7,793 nt of DNA from Schlesneria sp. (GCA_025353525.1 JANXOO010000053.1:1-7793); one strand, 5' to 3'. Shown: positions 1-7,793, counted from the first letter of the stretch. Notes: generated by a model from the sequence alone, not told the origin. Numbers and translations: made by a program.

Positions 1-116
1 TCCAAAGCCACTCTTAACCTCCGTCATGACTGCTCGCTCCATCGTCGGACGGCCCAACCCTCGTCAAAAGGATTGAACTCGTCCTGGTACGGCAAGTCCC
101 GTCATGTGGACATCAA
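1..116. other. Non-coding leader upstream of the cytochrome gene
   Basis: No supportable gene lies here. The frame of the downstream gene is closed by TAA at 15-17 and TGA at 27-29, so the cytochrome gene cannot begin further left than about base 30. Between 30 and 116 that frame is open but contains no ATG and no hydrophobic stretch. A TTGAAC at 73-78 resembles a -35 box, but no convincing -10 element follows at the right distance, so I do not call a promoter. A GGA at 108-110, six bases before the ATG at 117, is at most a weak ribosome binding site. Confidence 0.5.
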
Positions 117-2018
117 ATGCCTGGATTTTCTCCTGACTGCAACCGACAATCGCAGTTACCGCCCGACACACGTCGGCTAGCGAAACGATTAAAGAACAAA
201 AATTGTGCCAAGAAGTCAGGGCAAAAGCCGTCCGGAACGGCGAAAGTGATGCAAAAGGAATCGAGGGCACCGCGTCCGACGGGCAAAGGATTTGTCGGCA
301 GCGAAGCGTGTCAGAAATGCCATGTGGAGGCGTTTGAATCGTTCCACCATCATCCGATGGCCACGTCGCTCGACGAAGTCGAGCTGGCGACTCCGATCGA
401 GGAATTTCGTGATGCCACATTCTCCTTTTCCGGAGGACTTTCCTACTATGTTGATCGAACCCCCGAAGGGGTGTTTCACCACGAGAAACGTGTCGATGCC
501 GCCGGAGATCTGATTTATGACCAGGGAGTCAAGGTCGCGTTCGCCGTCGGATCGGGTACACGCGGAAGATCATATCTGATTAACGAGTCCGGGCGGCTGT
601 TCGCTTCGCCCATCAGCTGGTTTACGGGAATCCAGAAGTGGGCACTGTCGCCCGGTTATGATCCGGAATCGAATCTCAGATTCGATCGCCGTGTCTCGGA
701 CGGGTGTGTTTCCTGTCACGCCGGTCGGACCGAGATGCATGGCAAGGACCTTAACCGTTTTGCCGAGCGACCGTTTCCCGAACGTTCAATTGGATGCGAA
801 CGATGCCACGGCCCCGGTGCCGATCACATCGATTTTCGTTCGTCTGCAGTTACTGCCAGCGCCGTCGACCCGATTTTCAATCCGGTTCGAGTGAATGACG
901 CGCGGCGCGATGCCGTTTGCAATCAGTGTCATCTGACCGCCCGCCGACGTGTCGTTCTGGCAGGTCGTACCGAATTCGACTTTCAGGCGGGAATGAATCT
1001 GAGCGACAATTGGGTCATCTTCCTCAAATCGTCTATGGGAAAATCCGGAGAGTCGAAGGCGGTCAGCCAGGTCGAACAGATGTATTCGAGTGTTTGCTAC
1101 CAGAAATCGGGTGTAATGCTCGGCTGCATCAATTGCCATAGCGGACACGAACCTCCTGGCGAATCCTCCGCAGGTGACTTCTATCGTAAGAAGTGCCTCG
1201 CGTGCCATTCCAATGGCAAGACGGAATGTTCCGAGCCGGTTGCTCGTCGACAGCTCACAACTGCTGATGATTCGTGTATTGCCTGTCACATGCCCAGGTT
1301 TCCTGCTTCGGATGTGCATGCCACGCAGACTGACCACCGAATTCGTCGGCACTACGATGATCCGGCGGCTGAATCACCCCTGCACGAGCGACCCCGCGAC
1401 ACAAGACCAGTCATCTTTCAGGAGCCGGGAGTGCGGATTTTGCGGGCTGATCGTGATCGCGCCAAAGGGATCGTTTTAGGGGAACAGGCTCGAGGAGGTT
1501 CTGGTGCGGCACAGGCCAGAGAAGCAATCGATCTGCTTTTGTCAGTAGTCAAGCGCGATCCGGGTGACATTGAAGCACGGTTTGTACTGGGCAATGCCCT
1601 GGAAGCAATCGGAAAATCGGAACTTGCGATTCGGGCGTGGGAAGAGACCCTGAAGTTGCAGCCGACCCACGAGGAAGCATTGGAATCACTGGCCTCACTC
1701 AATCATCAGAACGGTAATCTGGAATCAGCACGCAACTATTACGAACGATTGATCGCAGTCAATCCACAGCGACCCAATTACTACGGGAGGTTTGCACATG
1801 TCCTGGGGCAGCTTGATGAGTTACCTCGCGGAATCGAGTACGCCGAAAAATGCCTTTCCATGAACCCGTCACTCTTTCAAACGCACTCATGGCTCGTCGA
1901 AGCCTATCGGCGTTCGGGTAACGAAGAACTTGCCGCCCGACACGAAGCAACGCTGAAACAATTTGAAAGCGTCCGGAAGAGGGGCGAACCTGACTCGTCG
2001 CCCCCCGCCGGAAAGTAG
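117..2018 (+). CDS. Seven-haem cytochrome c with C-terminal TPR repeats (cytochrome c554-like family)
   Basis: This is probably an electron-transfer or redox protein acting outside the cytoplasm; partner and substrate are unknown. Seven CxxCH motifs are visible, starting at residues C65 (CQKCH), C197 (CVSCH), C227 (CERCH), C268 (CNQCH), C337 (CINCH), C360 (CLACH) and C387 (CIACH). Typical family context surrounds them: a His cluster at 77-79 after haem 1, a CY-x-x-SG stretch at C327 before haem 5, and a TDHRIRR motif at 406-411 after haem 7. Residues 451-620 fit about five 34-residue TPR units with the usual A/G/P pattern, suggesting a protein-binding surface. No transmembrane helix is seen. 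The N-terminus (1-60) is Lys/Arg-rich and lacks a hydrophobic signal core, which is odd for a c-type cytochrome. ATG 117 is the first ATG in frame; ATG 249 (residue 45) is a plausible alternative. The product family is fairly sure, the start less so. Confidence 0.93.
   Translation: MPGFSPDCNRQSQLPPDTRRLAKRLKNKNCAKKSGQKPSGTAKVMQKESRAPRPTGKGFVGSEACQKCHVEAFESFHHHPMATSLDEVELATPIEEFRDATFSFSGGLSYYVDRTPEGVFHHEKRVDAAGDLIYDQGVKVAFAVGSGTRGRSYLINESGRLFASPISWFTGIQKWALSPGYDPESNLRFDRRVSDGCVSCHAGRTEMHGKDLNRFAERPFPERSIGCERCHGPGADHIDFRSSAVTASAVDPIFNPVRVNDARRDAVCNQCHLTARRRVVLAGRTEFDFQAGMNLSDNWVIFLKSSMGKSGESKAVSQVEQMYSSVCYQKSGVMLGCINCHSGHEPPGESSAGDFYRKKCLACHSNGKTECSEPVARRQLTTADDSCIACHMPRFPASDVHATQTDHRIRRHYDDPAAESPLHERPRDTRPVIFQEPGVRILRADRDRAKGIVLGEQARGGSGAAQAREAIDLLLSVVKRDPGDIEARFVLGNALEAIGKSELAIRAWEETLKLQPTHEEALESLASLNHQNGNLESARNYYERLIAVNPQRPNYYGRFAHVLGQLDELPRGIEYAEKCLSMNPSLFQTHSWLVEAYRRSGNEELAARHEATLKQFESVRKRGEPDSSPPAGK
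309..1289 (+). other. Multihaem region of the cytochrome (seven CxxCH)
   Basis: This sub-region spans the first haem Cys (C65) to the last haem His (H391). Haem 1 stands alone, followed by about 125 residues without a CxxCH that include a likely beta-rich segment with SYYV and SPISW patterns. Haems 2 to 4 follow at 197-272 and haems 5 to 7 at 337-391. Non-motif histidines that could act as distal ligands include H77-H79, H208, H237, H344, H401 and H407. Assigning ligand pairs would be a guess. Confidence 0.85.
1467..1976 (+). other. TPR repeat array of the cytochrome
   Basis: Residues 451-620 divide into five units of 34 residues. Four of them are clear: 485-518, 519-552, 553-586 and 587-620. 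Units 1 to 4 end in a D/Q/N-P turn: DPGD at 481, QPTH at 515, NPQR at 549 and NPSL at 583. The first unit (451-484) is Gly/Ala-rich and more divergent. TPR arrays usually bind other proteins or peptides, and fusion to a multihaem domain recurs in Planctomycetes and Acidobacteria (general family knowledge). Confidence 0.8.
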
Positions 2019-2040
2019 CGAATACGACTTCGACAGCACA
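2019..2040. other. 22-base gap between convergent stop codons
   Basis: The TAG of the plus-strand gene (2016-2018) and the TAG of the minus-strand gene (2043-2041) are separated by 22 bases. The only inverted repeat is a four-base CGAA/TTCG pair at 2020-2033, too weak and without a T-tract to be called a terminator. The transcripts therefore probably end inside the opposite gene or by a factor-dependent route. Confidence 0.5.
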
Positions 2041-2289
2041 CTACCTCTTTGGCGGCAGCGCCTCGCGAACAATCGCACCGTTTTCGTCACTCAGGATCAG
2101 GATTGAAAACTTTGTCGCGGAATCAAGGTCGTTGGTATTAAGCGACGCGTAATCGAAGCGGCCTCGCAAATCGGTGTAGCCATCTTTGTAAAACTTCACA
2201 CTGCCATCGGCCATCTGCGCGTAGACTTTGGCGTACGCCTTCGGCACCGGTTTGCCGGTTGTCTCATGCGTGACTTTGATCTGGCCATA
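2041..2289 (-). other. C-terminal transthyretin/carboxypeptidase-regulatory-like beta module
   Basis: Residues 1826-1907 end the giant protein. The segment TTGKPVPKAYAKVYAQ at 1835-1850 followed by KDGYTDLRGRFDYASL at 1860-1875 has the layout of a small beta-sandwich of the carboxypeptidase-regulatory or transthyretin-like type: a 'T-G-x-P-V-x-x-A-x-V' opening strand, then 'G-x-T-D-x-x-G-x-F' and a closing strand. Such modules commonly occur in exported proteins as adhesive or structural units (family knowledge). The placement is by motif only. Confidence 0.55.
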
Positions 2290-5200
2290 GTTCTCGATCA
2301 CCTGAACCGCGAGCGAATTCGAATAGTACGCCTGCGACTTCGTCAGGCCGGAGCCGGTAACCTCTACAAGAACGTTCTTGTTGAGCAACCCCTTCGGAAG
2401 CGGAATTTGCCTGGACGCAGGTTTCAAAGTGCCTGCAGCGTTCGCTTCGTTCCCTTCTTCCAGCGCGATGTCGATCGAATTGTTAGGTTTGATCGAGCTA
2501 AACTGGCCGCGGAACTGTTGAACAAACGGGTTTCTGCTAAACAGTAACTCGACATCCATTTCGTAGAAGTTAACTTTCACCGATTTCAGATTCCGGGAAT
2601 CGAGTTTGATCTGCTTTGATTCGACCAGAAAGTTAAATCCCGGCTCGGTCGAAGCAAGTTGCGTCTGCTGCTGATTGCGATCGTCCTCGTTGACCGGTTT
2701 TGTATCTTTCCCTTCCGCTTCGTCAAGTTGCGCCGTGATCGCCGCGAATGTCTGTCGCCATCGATCGACGGGGTGATCGGTGTACTTGTCAGCGATGGCA
2801 CGAGCCCGCGTGTGGTCGTCCGTGAAGAAATCGAGATACGCCGCACAGTAGTCATACTGCATCCGTGTCGCGACACGAGCCACATTCACGCGAGTGAAAG
2901 CAGCAATCGCTTCCTCGATCCGATCCTGCAGCAGCAGGTAATACGTGACCGTCAACAGATCTTCATCGTCCAGTTGACGTTCATAACAGAGTTGCTTCAG
3001 AGTCTGGTGGTACTGACCATGCAACCGGTCGTTGACAATCTGCCGACGTTTTCCAAGTGCATGAGCGCGGGCATTGACCAGCGGCTTGTATTCGAGATGT
3101 TCGAACGTACGTCGCTCGACCGGATCGGTCACCAGCAGCGGGCTGATCATTCGCCCGCCGCAATCGTTAACAATCAGATCCGCGTGCGACAGAAACTCGC
3201 GAACCCGTGCGGCCACGTTGTGTTTCAGCGAATACGACCACAGGGTCGAATTGTACACGTGCCGACCGGCAAGTTTGGCAATGATATTCGCAAAAATCTT
3301 CGGGTCGTGCATTCGCCACGCGATCCGGTCGAGATTCAGTGCATTGATATTCTGAAGGTCGAGGAACGCCGATACGTCATCGATTGATGCGTACTGAGAA
3401 ATGTAGTCCCACGATCCGGTGTCGATTTTCGTCGGTTTATCGACGACGGTCATCCGCACGGGGGCGGTTGCGGCGATCAACGATTCATTCTTGGCCACAT
3501 GTACAGGGAAATGCGGAAATTCGCCCGCAGCGGGGAAGTAGAAATGATATTCGAGGGTCTGCGTGTGATACGGTTCCAGGCTGACGTGAACTGTCTTTGT
3601 GGTCTGTCCGCCAAGTACCGGAATCGACCCGACCGGAATCTGCAGCAGGACATTCAGCTTTTGTCGCGTCGATGTCGGATTTGTCACGACCACCTGGCAG
3701 CCGTAGACAACGTGCGTCAGGTATTCGTCCGTGACGAATTTGTCGACCTGCTCACCGTTCTCGATTCGCGTGCGGTCACCCAGCCTGAAACAACTTTGGC
3801 TGACCAGCACCTTTGTCGATTCATCGGCTGCCGCCGAGGGTCTGATTTCTTCGTGAAATACGACAAGCGGCCCGCCCGGAGTCAGCGTCATTGTCGCACC
3901 GTCGAACCTGGTCTCGTGTTTGGGAGATTCAAACGGCAGATCGAGAACGGCCAGTGCCATCAACATTTCAGGAAAGTTCCGCGATGCGTCTGCCAGATTG
4001 CGCGACAGAAACGCCGTTTCCGGATCGTGCCCCGCGAAATCCTTCCAGAATGCATTGACGGTCACCAGCCCGCCATGCTGTTGATCGATCGTCAGGTGGT
4101 GGTAGTTATTCTCGGCCCATTCCATCGTTTTCTCGAGTTTGCGATAGAGTTGGCGAATCGTTTTTCCATCGATCGCTTCCAAATACAAAAGAGACTCTTT
4201 CTCGCTGATCGAACCAGCCGGAACGGGAGAATCATCAGCGGCATCGTCGAACTTGTCGGCCAGTCTCAAAGAACTGGCACCGCGCCGACTCAGCATTTTC
4301 GATTCTTCCTTCTTCATTCCTTTTTCGGCAACGTCTCTTTTGGCAAGCTCACGACCTGCCAGAGATTCCGAACGACCCATCTTGCGAGCCCCGCCTGCGC
4401 CATCGCCAAACCCTAAGGCCGGCATATTTGCGGGAGCATTCTCTGCTCCTGGTTCCGACTGACTTTGCCTGATTTCGAGACCGAGGTTATTTTGAAGAGC
4501 GGTCACGCCGTTGATTCCGAACAAATCGGCGGTGTCCATCGAACTGCGCTTTGCGGCCGTTTCAAAGAGACGGATGAAATGATCCGTATTGGGCGGCAGC
4601 ATTGCGTACAAATCAGAAACGTGTCGTGCGGCGTGCGGTCTTTCATTCTTCAGACGATGTGCCAGCAAAATCCGCTCGATCACGTTAAGCTGTTCGTACT
4701 GCCATGGCCGCAGAAATTCAGCCAGATCGTCTTCGAGCAGAAAGCGGTCAATAAACGTTTTGTCTTTCTTGTTTGCCAGGTACGGCAGGATGACCGTCTG
4801 GAAAAACGCAGGGTCCTTTTTAAACAGGAAGAACGACAATTCGTGACTGGCGTACTTCGAATACAACGCCTGCTTTTCTTCGATCTTCAAATTGGGCCAG
4901 TTCAACAGGAACGAGAATTCAATCAGTTTCGGGTCGCGATTTAACGTGGAATACAGACTGTAAACGCGTGACAGACTGTCATATGCTTCAAATTTGGACG
5001 TCGTGACATCGTGCAAAGTAAACGTCTGGCCCACGGGGACAATGCTGATCTGCTTCTGTTGCGTAAAATGCAATTTCGGATCAAGTCCCCCGATCAACCG
5101 CAAATCCTGAAATACAGTATCTGTTTCGGGGAGTGAAATGCTTCGACAGGTCGTGCTGATCGGGTCGACGGCCACGACATGAATCTGTTGGTGCAGGCCA

Positions 5201-7793
5201 ATGGCATCGCGATCAATCAGTATTTCACCGTTCTCATTGGGAATCAGATTCAGCAAGACGGCGGAACTGTTTGCAAGAAAATCGAGATTGGCCAGGTTTC
5301 CTCGCGCCACTGCCGCGTCTTTTGCCGCGGCGTCCCCACGCATCGCTGCACTCTTCGGCGCAGCGCCCGCCGCGTTGAAAGCGTCTCCGGCCTGGGCATT
5401 CTGTTCGCCTGTCTCTGTCGTACGGACGGCCCACGGGTTGAGCAGCAATGACGGGCGGTCGAGTGTGTTGCCGGGATATTTCGACGCGTATTTCCGGTCA
5501 ATGATATAACGATATTCGTCGCCGATATTTCGTCCGGTCAAATACGAGGACTCGGCAGGAGTTTGCTCGTAGAGATAGGGCTCGGAACCGCGCACTCGCC
5601 CCAGACTGGAAAAATAATCAAACTCGGGAACATACCGGGTTGCGAATACGTGAACTCGTGAAAATTTCGTCGCGTTTCGCAATTTGACAGTGACACCGCC
5701 GCCTGCGGGTTTGATCGACTCGATTTGAAGTGGCTGCAGTGGCGGTGTTTCCAGTTGACGATATTTTCCGAGCACGAATCCATTCAGTTTCGGCCCATCT
5801 GTGATGCGAACGCGAATTCGTGTCCCCGTTGATTTCAGCAACAAATCGTAGTCACCCGGCGGAAGTTTGTTCAGAACGACCATTCCGTCTTTCACGGAAG
5901 CGTGCTCGAACCGGTCGAACGCATAAATCTCGTTGCGGACTTCAAGCAGCGACAGTTCTTCGCGCGAAATTGCATCGCGTTTACCATCCCCGCGCGGGAG
6001 AAACGGAACCGTGATTAATTCTCCGACTTTTCCGTGCACGGTCCGGAAATAGCTGTGTGCGTCGGCGCGAATGTTCCAGGCTTGGGGAGTGTTCTCAGGG
6101 CTGGTTGCGGTGACAACAACAATATCCTTCAACGCACCGAGACTAACCCGACCCGCCGCGTCGGTCTTGAGGGTCACTGGGTGAATTTGACGAAAGTCGC
6201 GATGCTTGAACGCGAGCTGAATCGGACGCGATGCCAGCGATTCACCCGATTTTCCTCGTAATTCGAGAACGTATCCGCCCCCGATTCTGGCGAGATGGAG
6301 CAATTCGATTTTTGGTGTTTTGTCGATCTCGTTAAGCGTGACGCTATCCGATGCCGACACGTCAACCTTTTTGCCTGCCTCACTGAGTTTTTTGATCTTT
6401 CCCGTCAATGTGAATGTCAGCGACGACAATCGCAAGGGGACCTGAAACTCGTGCGTCGACTCGCGATCTTCAAACAATCGGAAATCGGGAACCTCTTTCG
6501 ATGATGCGATTCCGTCAAGGTCTGTCGACACAATCGTCAGCTTCACGTCTTCGATCAACTTGACACTAACGGGCGTGCCGTTCATGGATACGCCCGTCCT
6601 GACGATCAGTTGTGCCGTCTTCTGTTTGAGCAGCGACTCGCGATCAACGTAAAATCCTGCTGACAATCCGGCCGTTTCCGATTCGTGCCGGAACCAGTCG
6701 AGCGACGACAGGCCGCCTCGTGAAATAACGATCGGCTGCCTGTTTTCGTTCGCACTAAACGGTACAAGGATCGATCCATCCTCGCGCGGCGAATATTCGT
6801 GGTTTGCCAGCCACACGGTGGCGTCCTTGACTTGTTCGTTCTGAGTATCAAGGATCGTAAAGACCTGTCCCGAGGGTGACGTGCGGACCAGATGTTTCAG
6901 TCGCCCTTTGCGAATCAGGGCCCGGCTGCTTCTGCCGTTGCCGATAAAATCGACGATATAGACACCGGGCTTGTCGAGTTGCGGAAATGAAAACGTCCGG
7001 GCAACTCGTTTCAGCGGTGGTTCGTTCGCAGGATGTGTCTGTTCAACGTTGGCGACAAGTCCGTCAAGGTTGATATCCGTATCAACTTCGCGCAGTTGCT
7101 CGCGATAATACGTTTTCGTATTGATCTCGAAGACTTTGACAATCAATGTTCCGGCATTCTTGACGAACAGATCGAGTTTCACCGGTTCATCGGCGGCAAA
7201 TTGCGTCTTGTTTGTAAACGCGAAATCGAGATCAACTCGTTCCTTCAATTGCTGAAACGATGCGGGAGGCAGAACCGCTGCCCATTGCTCGGCATCTCCA
7301 AGTCCGTTGACGATCTTGACCTCGGCAAACAGCTGTTGCAGGTACTGGTCATTGATGTAAGGCTCGAATTCTTTCGCGTTCGCGGCATCGACCAGCAAGT
7401 AGGCAAGATAGCTGCGGACCAGTGGTTCGTCGTTGCCGATCGGCGCCAGCAATGTTGCGGCGCTATAGTTGGCGTTCAGGTCTCCCGGGAATCGCTTGAA
7501 CGCTTCTGATTCGACCATTTTCTTCGACAGGTACCCGACCTGCCGAGGCAACTTCAGATATTCAATGAACCGATCCTTGTTAAATTCCCCTTTTTGACGG
7601 TCAAGGACCAATCGGTGATAAAGCACATGGGCCTTCAGTGAATTGTGCGCCGGTGCAAGGCGACTGGCAAATTTGCCCAGCCGATCGAGAAATGCTTCGA
7701 GCCGCTTGAGATCGTGCCGCCAGTCTTCATCAGCAGTCGGCTGCAGTTTCGTCAGGTAAGTCACGACGAAATTGCCGTTGTTCAGCAGATCCG
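2041..7793 (-). CDS. Giant macroglobulin-like multidomain protein, N-terminus beyond the window
   Basis: The stop is TAG at 2043-2041 and the frame is open to the right edge. The first possible in-window start is GTG at 7764, but nine coding-like codons precede it (DLLNNGNFV), so the real start and any signal peptide lie outside. Residues below count from that GTG. Residues 1-180 are mostly helical. Residues 183-480 and about 490-710 are beta-rich and resemble macroglobulin (MG) or Ig-like sandwiches, for example a KPGVYIVDF strand at 265. Residues 920-1090 are helical, 1290-1442 beta-rich, 1454-1682 helical and TPR-like. The end (about 1709-1907) is again beta-rich with a regulatory-like module. 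Ala/Gly/charged linkers lie at 783-825 and 1098-1187. There are only six cysteines and no GCGEQ thioester. I infer a large cell-surface or periplasmic structural or protective protein; the catalytic role, if any, is unknown. No frameshift is seen across more than 5.7 kb. Confidence 0.9.
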   Translation of the reverse strand, partial: DLLNNGNFVVTYLTKLQPTADEDWRHDLKRLEAFLDRLGKFASRLAPAHNSLKAHVLYHRLVLDRQKGEFNKDRFIEYLKLPRQVGYLSKKMVESEAFKRFPGDLNANYSAATLLAPIGNDEPLVRSYLAYLLVDAANAKEFEPYINDQYLQQLFAEVKIVNGLGDAEQWAAVLPPASFQQLKERVDLDFAFTNKTQFAADEPVKLDLFVKNAGTLIVKVFEINTKTYYREQLREVDTDINLDGLVANVEQTHPANEPPLKRVARTFSFPQLDKPGVYIVDFIGNGRSSRALIRKGRLKHLVRTSPSGQVFTILDTQNEQVKDATVWLANHEYSPREDGSILVPFSANENRQPIVISRGGLSSLDWFRHESETAGLSAGFYVDRESLLKQKTAQLIVRTGVSMNGTPVSVKLIEDVKLTIVSTDLDGIASSKEVPDFRLFEDRESTHEFQVPLRLSSLTFTLTGKIKKLSEAGKKVDVSASDSVTLNEIDKTPKIELLHLARIGGGYVLELRGKSGESLASRPIQLAFKHRDFRQIHPVTLKTDAAGRVSLGALKDIVVVTATSPENTPQAWNIRADAHSYFRTVHGKVGELITVPFLPRGDGKRDAISREELSLLEVRNEIYAFDRFEHASVKDGMVVLNKLPPGDYDLLLKSTGTRIRVRITDGPKLNGFVLGKYRQLETPPLQPLQIESIKPAGGGVTVKLRNATKFSRVHVFATRYVPEFDYFSSLGRVRGSEPYLYEQTPAESSYLTGRNIGDEYRYIIDRKYASKYPGNTLDRPSLLLNPWAVRTTETGEQNAQAGDAFNAAGAAPKSAAMRGDAAAKDAAVARGNLANLDFLANSSAVLLNLIPNENGEILIDRDAIGLHQQIHVVAVDPISTTCRSISLPETDTVFQDLRLIGGLDPKLHFTQQKQISIVPVGQTFTLHDVTTSKFEAYDSLSRVYSLYSTLNRDPKLIEFSFLLNWPNLKIEEKQALYSKYASHELSFFLFKKDPAFFQTVILPYLANKKDKTFIDRFLLEDDLAEFLRPWQYEQLNVIERILLAHRLKNERPHAARHVSDLYAMLPPNTDHFIRLFETAAKRSSMDTADLFGINGVTALQNNLGLEIRQSQSEPGAENAPANMPALGFGDGAGGARKMGRSESLAGRELAKRDVAEKGMKKEESKMLSRRGASSLRLADKFDDAADDSPVPAGSISEKESLLYLEAIDGKTIRQLYRKLEKTMEWAENNYHHLTIDQQHGGLVTVNAFWKDFAGHDPETAFLSRNLADASRNFPEMLMALAVLDLPFESPKHETRFDGATMTLTPGGPLVVFHEEIRPSAAADESTKVLVSQSCFRLGDRTRIENGEQVDKFVTDEYLTHVVYGCQVVVTNPTSTRQKLNVLLQIPVGSIPVLGGQTTKTVHVSLEPYHTQTLEYHFYFPAAGEFPHFPVHVAKNESLIAATAPVRMTVVDKPTKIDTGSWDYISQYASIDDVSAFLDLQNINALNLDRIAWRMHDPKIFANIIAKLAGRHVYNSTLWSYSLKHNVAARVREFLSHADLIVNDCGGRMISPLLVTDPVERRTFEHLEYKPLVNARAHALGKRRQIVNDRLHGQYHQTLKQLCYERQLDDEDLLTVTYYLLLQDRIEEAIAAFTRVNVARVATRMQYDYCAAYLDFFTDDHTRARAIADKYTDHPVDRWRQTFAAITAQLDEAEGKDTKPVNEDDRNQQQTQLASTEPGFNFLVESKQIKLDSRNLKSVKVNFYEMDVELLFSRNPFVQQFRGQFSSIKPNNSIDIALEEGNEANAAGTLKPASRQIPLPKGLLNKNVLVEVTGSGLTKSQAYYSNSLAVQVIENYGQIKVTHETTGKPVPKAYAKVYAQMADGSVKFYKDGYTDLRGRFDYASLNTNDLDSATKFSILILSDENGAIVREALPPKR
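2719..3405 (-). other. Helix-rich, TPR-like region of the giant protein
   Basis: Residues 1454-1682 read as consecutive amphipathic helices. The clearest helical hairpin is at about 1582-1625, with LLTVTYYLLLQDRIEEAIAA at 1603-1622 as a good TPR-like helix pair, followed by a second pair around 1636-1660. The position, after a beta-rich segment, is where a thioester domain sits in classical alpha-2-macroglobulins, but no thioester motif is present; NDCGGR at 1533 is the only Cys-Gly motif and does not match it. Confidence 0.4.
6325..7218 (-). other. Macroglobulin-like beta-sandwich region of the giant protein
   Basis: Residues 183-480 (counted from GTG 7764) show alternating hydrophobic strands in the pattern of bacterial alpha-2-macroglobulin MG domains. 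A segment on force or motion along a backbone (LIVKVFEINTKTYY at 207) is followed by the PQLDKPGVYIVDF stretch at 261. Next comes GQVFTILDTQNEQVKDATVW at 299-318, reminiscent of the segment where an MG domain offers customisable 'add-on' loops. The match is by eye to family style; a profile search could place it elsewhere among Ig-like folds. Confidence 0.45.

Noticed and set aside
23..30. Perfect 8-base palindrome GTCATGAC
   Set aside because: Single short occurrence, expected by chance; no second copy or operator-like arrangement.
73..107. TTGAAC resembling a -35 promoter box
   Set aside because: No acceptable -10 hexamer is found 16-18 bases downstream.
1..180. Plus-strand frame open from base 1 to TAG at 178-180, possible tail of an upstream gene
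   Set aside because: About 60 codons with no recognisable composition or motif, and it would overlap the cytochrome start; too weak to call.
786..1352. Minus-strand open frame of 188 codons over the cytochrome gene
   Set aside because: It lies fully opposite the haem-motif coding region and has no recognisable protein features.
3154..3171. NDCGGR motif as a possible thioester remnant
   Set aside because: It does not fit the Cys-Gly-Glu-Gln pattern needed for an internal thioester; the resemblance is limited to Cys-Gly.
2659..4416. Long plus-strand open frames (2659-3387 and 3499-4416) inside the giant minus-strand gene
   Set aside because: They are antisense shadows of a continuous coding frame; their translations are Arg/Cys/His-rich and show no domain pattern.

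Overview
The window holds two long protein genes that face each other and fill it almost completely. Base composition is moderate, slightly GC-rich. The protein types point to a Planctomycete or a related environmental bacterium: a multihaem cytochrome c fused to TPR repeats, and a very large macroglobulin-like protein. This assignment rests on gene style and is an inference; no rRNA or other marker gene is present.

Bases 1-116 carry no supportable gene and form the leader of the first gene. Bases 117-2018 (+) encode a 633-residue protein with seven CxxCH haem-binding motifs followed by about five TPR repeats in a regular 34-residue phase. It belongs to the cytochrome c554-like, TPR-fused multihaem family. 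It shows no recognisable export signal, although covalent haem attachment normally takes place outside the cytoplasm.

A 22-base gap separates the two convergent stop codons. Bases 2041-7793 (-) encode one uninterrupted protein of more than 1,900 residues whose N-terminus lies beyond the right edge. It is a mosaic of beta-rich, macroglobulin/Ig-like segments, two helix-rich segments and low-complexity linkers, and ends in a compact transthyretin- or carboxypeptidase-regulatory-like beta module. The GCGEQ-type thioester of classical alpha-2-macroglobulins is absent from the visible part.

Nothing in the layout shows that the two genes act together: they are on opposite strands and share no promoter. 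I see no RNA genes, mobile elements, CRISPR arrays or long repeats. The most interesting points are the apparent lack of a signal peptide on a seven-haem cytochrome, and the architecture of the giant protein, whose function I cannot assign.
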